DNA of 49,690 bases from Clostridiales bacterium (GTDB lineage Bacteria > Bacillota > Limnochordia > Darwinibacteriales > B1SED10-159), in contig PUOC01000071.1 in NCBI GenBank assembly GCA_003551965.1, positions 1-49,690 of the forward strand. Reading direction: 5' to 3'. The position numbers and the translations under genes are program-made. The notes beneath the pieces are model-generated. The model did not search any database, was not told the origin of the DNA, and saw only the letters and a list, made by a program, of their open reading frames with translations. Shown piece after piece: positions 1 through 7,218 of the stretch. Each line of letters starts with the position of its first letter. Position 1 is the first letter of the stretch.

Positions 1-1
1 A

Positions 2-1291
2 TGCTACCGCGCCGGAGGGCGCACCGTTGAGCAGCCTGCTCACATCATGGATCTTGACAACCTGAGGCCGCCCTATGCAGAGGGCATGGAACAGCTAGAA
101 CACAAGATCCTGTACTATGAAGCCAGCCGGGGCTGCCCCTATCGATGCAGTTTTTGCCTGTCGTCGCTGTCTGGGCCTGTCCGGCATTTTCCGCTGCAGC
201 GCGTCAAAGAAGATCTGCAGGAACTGCTTACCCTGGATCCGGATCAAATCCGGTTTGTGGACCGAACGTTCAATGCCCATCCGCAGCGGGCTTTCGAGCT
301 GGTCCAGTGGATGGCTCGGCAGCCTACGAGAACCCGCTTTCAGCTGGAAATTACCGGCGATACACTGACACAACCATTGGTGGATGTTTTCAAGTCCGCA
401 CCTCCCGGCCGTTTTCAACTGGAAATCGGGGTGCAGTCAACGTACAAAGAAGCCCTAGCGGGTGTGGAGCGGAAATCGGATCTGCAGCAGCTGGCCCAAC
501 GCGTGGAGGAGATCCGCGCCGGAGGTTCCACGGGCATCATGTTGGACCTCATCGCCGGCCTGCCCCACGAATCCTTAGGCCACTTCGCTGCATCCTTTAA
601 TTATGTATATAACCTCGACCCAGGACGCATTCATTTAGGATCACTGAAGTTCCTGCGCGGTTCCGAGCTGCGCCGGCAGTACCGCCGGTGGGGATATGGT
701 TTCCAACGGCATCCGCCTTACGAGGTCCTGTTTTCGGATGCAATATCCTTTGCAGAACTGCACCATCTGCAGATCATATCCGACTTGGTCGACCGTTGCT
801 ACAACTCGGGACGATTTGCCTGGACACTGCCCTGGCTTATCAATCATTTCTTCAGCAGCCCCTTTGCCTTTTACTCGGAATGGGCCCACTGGTGGAAAGA
901 GAGAGGCCTGCATCTGCAGAGCCATGGCGCAGCTGCCCTCTATGGTCACCTGCATGCATTTCTCGGCGGTTGCCGCCACCCGCAATACCGCGCCCTGGCG
1001 GCCTTGGATTTCTGTCTTTTCGAGCGCACGAAAGATGTTCCCGATTTTCTCGATGTTGATGAAGCCGGCGACAACCTCAAGCGTTGGATCCAGTCCCGGA
1101 AAGTTCTTGACAGCTTTCCGGAGTGGGAGCCATTGAGTAACCGCCAGATTCAAAAGCGAACCCGCGCCGTACGACTGCCGGCTGCAGTTTTGGATGAAAG
1201 TGGATGCCCGGCCTACGGCGGAGAGCCGCAGGTCGTCGCCCTGTGCTATCCGGACATGCGGACTCCGGGGATTCCTGTTCTCATAGACTGA
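2..1291 (+). CDS. B12-type radical SAM protein, DUF4080-like (5' end outside window)
   Basis: The frame is open from base 2, so the usual N-terminal cobalamin-binding domain probably lies upstream; the ATG at 47 is internal. The visible part carries the radical SAM [4Fe-4S] motif Cx3Cx2C (CPYRCSFC) soon after a proline-rich linker, followed by the SAM-barrel sequence (LEITGDTL, QLEIGVQS, LDLIAGLPHES). About 180 C-terminal residues rich in Trp, Phe and His resemble the DUF4080 tail of this subgroup. Such enzymes cleave S-adenosylmethionine to a 5'-deoxyadenosyl radical and many act as methylases; the substrate is unknown. The next gene starts about 100 bp downstream in the same direction. Confidence 0.85.
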   Translation, partial: CYRAGGRTVEQPAHIMDLDNLRPPYAEGMEQLEHKILYYEASRGCPYRCSFCLSSLSGPVRHFPLQRVKEDLQELLTLDPDQIRFVDRTFNAHPQRAFELVQWMARQPTRTRFQLEITGDTLTQPLVDVFKSAPPGRFQLEIGVQSTYKEALAGVERKSDLQQLAQRVEEIRAGGSTGIMLDLIAGLPHESLGHFAASFNYVYNLDPGRIHLGSLKFLRGSELRRQYRRWGYGFQRHPPYEVLFSDAISFAELHHLQIISDLVDRCYNSGRFAWTLPWLINHFFSSPFAFYSEWAHWWKERGLHLQSHGAAALYGHLHAFLGGCRHPQYRALAALDFCLFERTKDVPDFLDVDEAGDNLKRWIQSRKVLDSFPEWEPLSNRQIQKRTRAVRLPAAVLDESGCPAYGGEPQVVALCYPDMRTPGIPVLID

Positions 1292-1398
1292 CAAGGAGTT
1301 TTGCGAAGTCTTGACGAATTGTTTTAGACGTACCGGTGGTGTGTACCGCGGGAAGATGATAGGGTAGGTTATGCCCAAAACCCGAAAAGGAAGCGATA

Positions 1399-1917
1399 GT
1401 GTTGAAACAATTTGTGATCTTCTTTTTTCTGGTCGCTACGTTGGCTGGCCATGCCCATGGCCAGCAGACAATTACCGATCCCCAGGGATTGTTCGAGTTT
1501 GCACTGCCTTCAGGGTGGGTGTTTCAAGCCCAGCAGAGCAGCGATTCCATGCTGGTGTACATGAACAGTGGGAAGGACAGGGTATTTTACACGGAAAACC
1601 GTCCCAGCCGATATCAAAGCCTTGAAGAGGCGAAAACGCGGATCCTCGACGTCTACGCCTCGGAATGGGGCCTCAAAGAATTTGTGCTGCTCGAGACTGA
1701 GGCGGATATGAGCGTTGACGGCCAAGATGCGGTGCAGATCTGCTACCAATACGTGGATGAGCACTCGTATACCATAAAGGAATCCCGTATCATTGTCCTT
1801 GTAGAAGACACCTTAGTTTCGGCGGCGGCTGCGGCGGCCGAAGAAGACACGGCGCCATCGCTGCTGGAGGATGTTTTAGAAAGCTGGAGGTGGCTCAACA
1901 ATGCGGGCCTTCCTTAA
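1399..1917 (+). CDS. small exported protein, PsbP/DcrB-like size, function unknown
   Basis: A 172-residue protein with a clear signal peptide (hydrophobic run FVIFFFLVATLAGHAHG, cleavage near residue 21) and no lipobox Cys. It starts at GTG 1399 (TTG 1402 is possible) behind an AAAAGGAAG ribosome site. The mature part contains a pattern often seen in small secreted PsbP/DcrB-type folds (FEFALPSGWVF near the N-terminus), followed by an Ala-rich acidic stretch near the C-terminus. Its 3' end overlaps the M48 protease gene by 17 bp, which implies translational coupling and a shared envelope function. No enzymatic motif is visible. Confidence 0.7.
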   Translation: MLKQFVIFFFLVATLAGHAHGQQTITDPQGLFEFALPSGWVFQAQQSSDSMLVYMNSGKDRVFYTENRPSRYQSLEEAKTRILDVYASEWGLKEFVLLETEADMSVDGQDAVQICYQYVDEHSYTIKESRIIVLVEDTLVSAAAAAAEEDTAPSLLEDVLESWRWLNNAGLP

Positions 1918-3322
1918 GAGCGCACGCATGACCTGCCTGCTGTTCCTGGTGCTTCTGACAGCGGCCGGTTCCATGATGCTTCTGCCTGCGGAAGCGGCCG
2001 CCGAAGAGCAGGATGGTGATGCCGACGAAGCCGAACTGGACACCTTTGAAAAGGATGTGGGCCAGGAGGCGGCCAAGCAGATCTTAGAGCACTATGGCGG
2101 GGAATACAAGCTCCCCTTCACAGAGCAGCTTATCCTTGACGAAATCTTTGACCGCCTTGTGGCCGAAGCCGAACGAACCGATGTGCGGTATTCATTGACC
2201 ATTCTCAACACCCGCGTGGCGAACGCTTTTGCCCTTCCGGGAGGATTTATCTTTATTACGCGGGGCCTCTTAAACCACCTAGATATGGATGAGCAGGCCA
2301 TCGCCGCGGTGTTGGGACACGAAATTGCCCATGTCGAAGAACGTCACGGCGTAAAAGCATTGGCCCGCAGGATGGGCTTAACCATTCTGGTCGAATTGGG
2401 ATTGATCTTTTTCAATGTCCATGATCATGAAGCGATTCGCACCGCTGGAGCAGCGATGGTAGAAATTGCCCAGTCTGGGTGGAGCCGCGAGGCGGAATAT
2501 GAGGCCGATGAACTGGGTGCGGAGTTGGCCGTCCGTGCTGGTTTTGATCCCATGGGCGCGGTGTATGCCATAGACCACTTAAAGCGCCTGGACCGCGGCA
2601 CAGAACCGCTGGCATGGTTCCGCACACATCCCTCCGACGACGACCGGCAGTCTCGTCTGCTCCAGCAGGCTCGATCCCATTGGGACGATGCTGCAGACAG
2701 TGAAGCGCCCCAGGCCATACCCCAGGGCATGGAGGACCCAAGGGACCGCTTTGTGGTATCCGACGACGATGCCGGGTATGCTCAAATCTATGATGCACTG
2801 CAGGAACGGTACCGTGAATGGCTTCCCGGTGTGCAGCTGCTGACATGGCAGTGGCATCCGGAAGGGTCCTATGTGGCATTGGCCGGCCAAGAAGGAATTT
2901 GGCTGCTGGACCGCTATGGACGCGGGGAAACGCCTTGGCGCGGTCGCAGCGACGGCAGTGTATTGGAGATTGCGTGGGATCCCAGCGGACAGCGGCTTGC
3001 TTATGTTCTGCAAAGCGACGATGAAGGGGCGCATCAGGTTTTTGTCGGCTATCTGCATGGGGATACCGATCTGCTGATCGCAGAAACCGATTCCCTGCAA
3101 CAGCTGGTTTGGAGCGATCAAGGAATCTTTTGGCAGAAGGATGACGGTAACTGGCGCCGGGCTGGGCCGCCGGCCCTGGAGCCTGTTGTGCTGGACCATC
3201 CAGTCCCCCGTGTCCTCTCGCCCACAGCCGCCGTACGGCCCGAGCTGTCCGTGGAAGGCGAAGGTCTGGATCGGACCATACGACTGCGACGCCCGCCGAC
3301 CATATACTCGAACGACAAATAA
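1901..3322 (+). CDS. M48-family zinc metalloprotease with C-terminal propeller-like domain
   Basis: The first 30 residues form a signal peptide or anchor. The M48 domain carries the zinc motif HEIAH (in GHEIAHVEERHG) and the downstream glutamate ligand region REAEYEADELGAELAVRAGFD, both typical of BepA/LoiP/Oma1-like proteases. From about residue 300, two short repeats (WQWHPEGSYVALAG and IAWDPSGQRLAYVL) look like TolB/WD-type beta-propeller blades, where BepA proteins usually carry TPR repeats. The protein should act outside the cytoplasmic membrane in envelope quality control. The gene overlaps the upstream exported-protein gene and has a ribosome site, CTGGAGGTGG, inside it. Confidence 0.85.
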   Translation: MRAFLKSARMTCLLFLVLLTAAGSMMLLPAEAAAEEQDGDADEAELDTFEKDVGQEAAKQILEHYGGEYKLPFTEQLILDEIFDRLVAEAERTDVRYSLTILNTRVANAFALPGGFIFITRGLLNHLDMDEQAIAAVLGHEIAHVEERHGVKALARRMGLTILVELGLIFFNVHDHEAIRTAGAAMVEIAQSGWSREAEYEADELGAELAVRAGFDPMGAVYAIDHLKRLDRGTEPLAWFRTHPSDDDRQSRLLQQARSHWDDAADSEAPQAIPQGMEDPRDRFVVSDDDAGYAQIYDALQERYREWLPGVQLLTWQWHPEGSYVALAGQEGIWLLDRYGRGETPWRGRSDGSVLEIAWDPSGQRLAYVLQSDDEGAHQVFVGYLHGDTDLLIAETDSLQQLVWSDQGIFWQKDDGNWRRAGPPALEPVVLDHPVPRVLSPTAAVRPELSVEGEGLDRTIRLRRPPTIYSNDK

Positions 3323-3359
3323 ACAGCAGCAACGCTATGGAGAATGGAGTGTACCGACA

Positions 3360-4301
3360 TTGAAATTGCTAGTCATGTGGGACGGACTGAAAGAGGACGC
3401 GATCGAAGCCATCCGCCAAAAGACCGGTGCCGAAGTCTATGTGGCCGAAAACCAACAGGATGCAGGAAAGCTGATTGCCGACGCGGACGTTGCCTTCGGT
3501 TTTGTTCCGACCCATCTGCTCGAGAAGGCCCATGCACTGCAGTGGCTCCAGACAGCCTATGCCGGTGTCGAGAGGATACTAGACTCCCCCTGGGGCAACC
3601 CCGATATGATCTTGACCAATGGCAGCGGCATTTTCGGACCCTGTATATCTGAACACATCATCGGCATGATGGTCGGATTCAGCCGCGGCCTGCACATAGC
3701 CCGCGACCACCAATGGAAGCGGCAGTGGCGCTTTGCGTATCCCATGGCTGAACTCACCGGCGCCGCCGTGGGTCTGTTGGGGTACGGTGACATCGGACGG
3801 GAGACCGCCAAGCGCCTGCAGCCCTTCGGCTGCATTCTGCGGGCCATCCGGCGATCGGTTTCCGAGCCTGATCAGTATTTAGACAGTGTTCACACCATGG
3901 ACCAATTGGATTCGCTGCTGCCGGAATTGGACTATCTGGTCTGTTCGCTTCCGCATACCGATGAAACAGCGGGTTTGATCACCTTAGAGAGAATGAAAAG
4001 GATGCCAAAGACTTCAGTCATCATCAACGTGGGCCGAGGTTCGCTAATTCCCGAGGATGATCTTGTCGCCGCTCTGAAGGATGGAGTGATAGCCGGTGCG
4101 GGGCTTGACGTCACGCCTAGGGAGCCGCTGCCCGACGACAGTGCTCTCTGGTCCCTGGAAAACCTGGTTTTGACACCGCACAACAGCGGCTGGACACCGT
4201 ACCATGTCCAACGAGGTCTCAGGATCTTCTTTCAGAACTGGGACCGGTTCATACACGGTGATCCTTTAATCAACCAAGTCGAGCCGAATAAAGGCTACTG
4301 A
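3360..4301 (+). CDS. D-2-hydroxyacid dehydrogenase family protein
   Basis: About 313 residues. The nucleotide-binding motif GLLGYGDIG and the catalytic set of the family are present: Arg in NVGRGSLI, Glu in TPREPLPDDSALW and His in LTPHNSGWT. These enzymes reduce 2-keto acids to D-2-hydroxy acids with NAD(P)H; the substrate cannot be read from the sequence. The reading frame stays open upstream into the M48 gene, but TTG 3360, just after GGAGTG, gives the normal N-terminus (LKLLVMWDGL). It lies 37 bp after the protease gene and ends convergent to fmdB. Confidence 0.85.
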   Translation: MKLLVMWDGLKEDAIEAIRQKTGAEVYVAENQQDAGKLIADADVAFGFVPTHLLEKAHALQWLQTAYAGVERILDSPWGNPDMILTNGSGIFGPCISEHIIGMMVGFSRGLHIARDHQWKRQWRFAYPMAELTGAAVGLLGYGDIGRETAKRLQPFGCILRAIRRSVSEPDQYLDSVHTMDQLDSLLPELDYLVCSLPHTDETAGLITLERMKRMPKTSVIINVGRGSLIPEDDLVAALKDGVIAGAGLDVTPREPLPDDSALWSLENLVLTPHNSGWTPYHVQRGLRIFFQNWDRFIHGDPLINQVEPNKGY

Positions 4302-4302
4302 A

Positions 4303-4335
4303 GAAAAAACCGCCGGCCCGGAATGGGCTGGCGGT
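4303..4335 (-). terminator. intrinsic terminator of the FmdB-like gene
   Basis: Read on the minus strand, an 11-bp GC-rich stem with one mismatch and a 5-nt loop is followed by six T residues. It lies 20 bp beyond the stop of the FmdB-like gene and may also slow transcription arriving from the convergent dehydrogenase gene. Confidence 0.7.
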
Positions 4336-4355
4336 AGAACAGCATGACTGCATGG

Positions 4356-4571
4356 CTAGGATGCTTGTTCGTCGGACGATGAAGAGCTATCTTCTTTCCG
4401 GCTGTCGTTTATGTAGAAGCCGGAACCTTTAAAGATGATACCAACACCGCTGCTGATTTTCCGGTGCACGTCCGACCCGCATGTGGGGCACTGCTGCAGA
4501 GGTGTGTCTTTGATGCTCTGGGTACATTCAAAATCGCCGCAATGACTGCAGTGGTAATCGTATTTCGGCAT
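4356..4571 (-). CDS. FmdB-family zinc ribbon protein
   Basis: A 71-residue protein. It has the two CxxC knuckles of the FmdB/CxxC_CxxC_SSSS family (CSHCGDFE and CPTCGSD), the characteristic GIIFKGSGFYIND segment and a Ser/Asp-rich tail. Members are small putative regulatory or metal-binding proteins of unknown mechanism. The start ATG is preceded by AGGAAAGGACGG on the minus strand. It stands alone between a convergent dehydrogenase and the structured segment at 4692-5064. Confidence 0.9.
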   Translation of the reverse strand: MPKYDYHCSHCGDFECTQSIKDTPLQQCPTCGSDVHRKISSGVGIIFKGSGFYINDSRKEDSSSSSDEQAS

Positions 4572-4691
4572 CGATCATCCGTCCTTTCCTGCATTCTCTT
4601 GTTTATTTTACACCTGCGCCGGACGCAATGCAAGTCTTTTCCGCAAACGGGCATAACGGCTCTTCTGCACTCGAAATTTGTTAGCGTTGCG

Positions 4692-5064
4692 GCATGACTC
4701 TTCAGCAAAGGAAGTCATAGACCCCGCGGCTAAAGCCCCAGGGCTTGTGGTGAACGCCAGACACAAGCCTGCTATGACCAGCCTGAGCCTTCATTGGCTA
4801 CGTTATCTTAGTCATGATACGTTCTGGGTGCTTCTCCAGCCCGTTTCGCTATCGTCTAGCATTAACAGCAAGCTGGGGTGTTTGCAAGCAGTGCGCTAGG
4901 CATGACAAGCTAAGATAACATTGGCGAGGAGAGATGGCCCTATAGGGCCGCGTCACAAGCCCCTTACGGGGTACTGGTAGGGGTTGCCGTTAGCGGTAAC
5001 ACCTACCACCAAAACTAAAACGGTTTCCTCCCCATAGCTAAAGCGAGGGACATCCAACCGTTTG
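4692..5064 (+). ncRNA. candidate large structured RNA, OMEGA/HEARO-like (no nuclease gene adjacent)
   Basis: This 370-bp gene-free segment is dense in complementary arms. Listed 5' to 3': 4694-4718 (ATGACT..TTC with GAAGTCAT); 4742-4769 (GGCTTGTG/CACAAGCC); a long-range 10-bp helix of GTTATCTTAG near 4802 with CTAAGATAAC near 4910; 4936-4949 (GGCCC-TATA-GGGCC); a CCCC/GGGG loop near 4959; 4976-5007 (GGTAGG..CCTACC with a GTTGCCG/CGGTAAC inner stem); and 5018-5063 (AAACGGTT/AACCGTTT enclosing CCTC/GAGG). The CTAAAGC-type motifs occur twice and recall ends of IS200/IS605 elements and guide RNAs of IscB or TnpB. The 5' edge sits at an ATGA tetranucleotide, recalled as a HEARO integration site. 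The family assignment is inference; the extensive pairing is directly visible. Strand is chosen from the motif order. Confidence 0.5.
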
Positions 5065-5080
5065 GAAAGTGGTGATATCA

Positions 5081-5761
5081 TTGAAAACGAATATGGTTAA
5101 AATCCTGCTGACAGGGGTCCTTCTTCTGCTCTCGATGTCCATGACTGCCCAGGGGGAGCCTCTCTCCCTAGAGCAGGTCCTTGATCGGATGGAGGAGCGG
5201 GCTTTGAGTATTCAAGACTTCAGTGCCGGCATGGAGATCACCCACAAGCTTGAGGAGCGGGAACAGACGGTCAAAGCCAAACTCCAGGCCAGCCAAGAAC
5301 TGGGGCTTCTGCGCTTAGAACTGGAAGAGCCTAACGTCCTCCGGGGCCAGATCATCGTTGTGGAACAGGAAACAGCAGAGGTAAAGATGTATATGCCCAT
5401 CGCCGATCAGATCATGGTGAGGGAGGCTGAAGAAGTAGGTGAGGAGGCCGGTATGCCCTTGGATATGCAGAACCTGTCATCGCTGTTTGAATTTTACGAT
5501 TATGATGTCGAGATGAAAGACTACAAGCAAGAGGAATGGAATGGCGAGAGCGGCTATGTGTATGTTTTGGAGGTAACCGGAATTGAAGAGCAGACCCAGG
5601 TGCTTTGGCTGCGGGACAAGGACTGGGTTCCATACCAGATTGAGGTCTATGAAGACGAACGTCTGATTGGAACCATGGAACTCAAGGACATTGCCTTCGA
5701 TCAAGAACTTTCCCGCGACGAACTGGCCGAACTCCCTGATGTACGCGAATTCCGGCCTTGA
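5081..5761 (+). CDS. LolA-like outer-membrane lipoprotein-sorting protein
   Basis: About 226 residues with a signal peptide (MVKILLTGVLLLLSMSMTAQG). The body fits the LolA/LolB-like fold of COG2834: helix LEQVLDRMEERALSIQDFSAGMEI, then beta strands, a segment on membrane-linked state (LRLELEEPNVLRGQIIVV), and a late strand VLWLRDKDWVPYQIEVYE. Relatives carry lipoproteins or lipids across the periplasm; in monoderm Firmicutes they occur as lipoproteins of unclear role. No lipobox Cys is present, so a soluble periplasmic form is likely. TTG 5081 is chosen because GTGGTGAT ends 4 nt upstream; GTG 5069 and ATG 5093 are alternatives. The beta-barrel gene follows after 24 bp. Confidence 0.75.
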   Translation: MKTNMVKILLTGVLLLLSMSMTAQGEPLSLEQVLDRMEERALSIQDFSAGMEITHKLEEREQTVKAKLQASQELGLLRLELEEPNVLRGQIIVVEQETAEVKMYMPIADQIMVREAEEVGEEAGMPLDMQNLSSLFEFYDYDVEMKDYKQEEWNGESGYVYVLEVTGIEEQTQVLWLRDKDWVPYQIEVYEDERLIGTMELKDIAFDQELSRDELAELPDVREFRP

Positions 5762-5785
5762 TCAAACCCCACGGGAGGCGATAGC

Positions 5786-6466
5786 TTGCATACACGCATG
5801 ACGGGCGCAGTACTGGCGGCGCTGCTGGTCCTCTTGCTGCCCTGGTCAGCGCAGGCAGAATTCTCAGCCTTGGTTGGCTGGGAAGAGGAACTGCAGATCG
5901 GAGCAGGATTTAGGGAAACAGAGCGGGAAAGCATGGGCTTCGTCGGCTACGAGGACACTACATTGGAGGTCTTCGCAGTTCAAGGTTGGGAGAGCAGGCA
6001 GTTCGAAGGATACCTGCGGTGGCACACCACCGTCGCAGCTGGAGCTGTGTCCTACAGTTATGGTGCATTTGCCGGGAATACCTTTGATTTTGCTCCGGGG
6101 ACACGTACCTTCGACGGCCATATCGCCGCTGGAGGCGAGGGAAAGTATGTCCAGCGGACAGGTGATTTCGGGTATGGCGTTTCGGGATTGGCGGCCGTCT
6201 CACGGCAGGCGTTTGCATACTCCATCAAGCCCTTCGCGGATTATTACGGAGACGGGCGCTGGAGACTGGCCACCGAACTGGGCTCTGAACCTCTGCGTAT
6301 TTCTGTCAATTTCAAGCACCGCTCCTATCCCTTGGAAGTCGAAGCTGGCTGGCAAGACGGGCATTGGGATGCAAAGGGACTTGTCGATTTTGACCAATGG
6401 CCGCTGTCCGTGGGTGTACGCTACCGCAGAGAAGTCGTGGGCGCCTGGGTGCAGTGGCATTTCTGA
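5786..6466 (+). CDS. predicted outer-membrane beta-barrel protein
   Basis: A 226-residue protein with a signal peptide (AVLAALLVLLLPWSAQA). The mature part is built of short alternating polar/aromatic strands (LRISVNFKHRSY, LSVGVRYRREVV, GAWVQWHF) joined by Gly/Asp-rich turns, and it ends in Phe, as classical outer-membrane proteins do. About 10-12 strands can be sketched by eye. TTG 5786 follows GGGAGGCGAT at proper spacing. It is probably co-transcribed with the LolA-like gene. No specific family is recognised; the barrel assignment is from pattern only. Confidence 0.6.
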   Translation: MHTRMTGAVLAALLVLLLPWSAQAEFSALVGWEEELQIGAGFRETERESMGFVGYEDTTLEVFAVQGWESRQFEGYLRWHTTVAAGAVSYSYGAFAGNTFDFAPGTRTFDGHIAAGGEGKYVQRTGDFGYGVSGLAAVSRQAFAYSIKPFADYYGDGRWRLATELGSEPLRISVNFKHRSYPLEVEAGWQDGHWDAKGLVDFDQWPLSVGVRYRREVVGAWVQWHF

Positions 6467-6602
6467 GGAAAGCAGTGCAATCGCGTGCGGTCGGACAGAG
6501 AGGCCCGACGTGCTGGTTTGGCTGATTGCGGCCCAAAACTGGCACCGCCAAGGCCGCGGCGGCAGCTTCTGTTGCAGGCCCGTGCTTTGTGTGAAGACGC
6601 TT

Positions 6603-6624
6603 CTGGAGGCCTATCTGCCTCCAG
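6603..6624 (+). terminator. hairpin, possible weak terminator
   Basis: A perfect 8-bp stem CTGGAGGC/GCCTCCAG with a 6-nt loop is followed only by TTT. It lies between the beta-barrel gene and trmL and could separate the two units. The 194-bp gap shows no other gene. Confidence 0.35.
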
Positions 6625-6660
6625 TTTGCGCGTCCAGCCATTGAACGAAGGGAGGAAGGC

Positions 6661-7131
6661 GTGTTGAACGTAGTACTCTTCCAGCCGCAGATTCCTACCA
6701 ATACGGGCAATATCGGCCGCCTCTGCACTGTTTCCGGAACAGCTCTGCATCTAATCCGGCCCCTGGGCTTTTTTCTGCATGATCGCTACGTAAAGCGAGC
6801 AGGCCTGGATTACTGGGACGAGCTTTCCCTCACAATCCATGACTGCTGGGCAGACTTCCTTTATGCACGCAACCCTGTAGGCGCCATGTACTTCATTGAG
6901 ACGGGCGGCACAAGGCGCTATTGCGATCCGTCCTACGGCCCCCATGATTATCTGGTGTTCGGCAGTGAAACGGAGGGAATACCCGCTGCCATCCTGCAGC
7001 AATATCCCGACCGTCATCTCCACATACCGATGCAGCGAGGGCGTTCCCTGAACTTGGCCAATACGGCGGCGATTGTGGTCTATGAAGCCTGGCGCCAGCA
7101 AGGGTTTCCCATGGCAACAGGCATGTCTTGA
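6661..7131 (+). CDS. trmL: tRNA (cytidine(34)-2'-O)-methyltransferase
   Basis: 156 residues, the normal length for TrmL/CspR/YibK of the SpoU (SPOUT) family. Knot motifs are clear: N-terminal LNVVLFQPQIPTNTGNIGR, central LVFGSETEGIP and C-terminal IPMQRGRSLNLANTAAIVVYE. The enzyme 2'-O-methylates the wobble nucleotide of tRNA-Leu in the cytoplasm using S-adenosylmethionine. GTG 6661 follows GGGAGGAAGG at good spacing. It stands alone between the beta-barrel gene and the rnf operon. Confidence 0.93.
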   Translation: MLNVVLFQPQIPTNTGNIGRLCTVSGTALHLIRPLGFFLHDRYVKRAGLDYWDELSLTIHDCWADFLYARNPVGAMYFIETGGTRRYCDPSYGPHDYLVFGSETEGIPAAILQQYPDRHLHIPMQRGRSLNLANTAAIVVYEAWRQQGFPMATGMS

Positions 7132-7218
7132 TCCCGAGAAGGATATCTTACCCCCGTCTCGAATAGTAGATATGGTGTTGCTTGACACAAAATACAAGCC
7201 AAATGCGAGGTGAAGTCG

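Noticed and set aside
1-46. ATG at position 1 as a gene start
   Set aside because: Its frame reaches a stop at once (TGA at 28-30), whereas frame 2 reads through to the radical SAM gene.
2412-3332. 306-residue minus-strand frame opposite the M48 gene
   Set aside because: The Arg/Pro/His-rich composition and lack of ribosome site mark it as a shadow of the well-supported M48 protease gene.
4692-5064. Group I or group II intron
   Set aside because: No domain V-like hairpin, no group I core elements (P, Q, R, S) and no intron-encoded protein were seen.
5874-6644. 256-residue frame overlapping the beta-barrel gene
   Set aside because: Low-complexity shadow in another frame; the barrel frame has a signal peptide and a good ribosome site.
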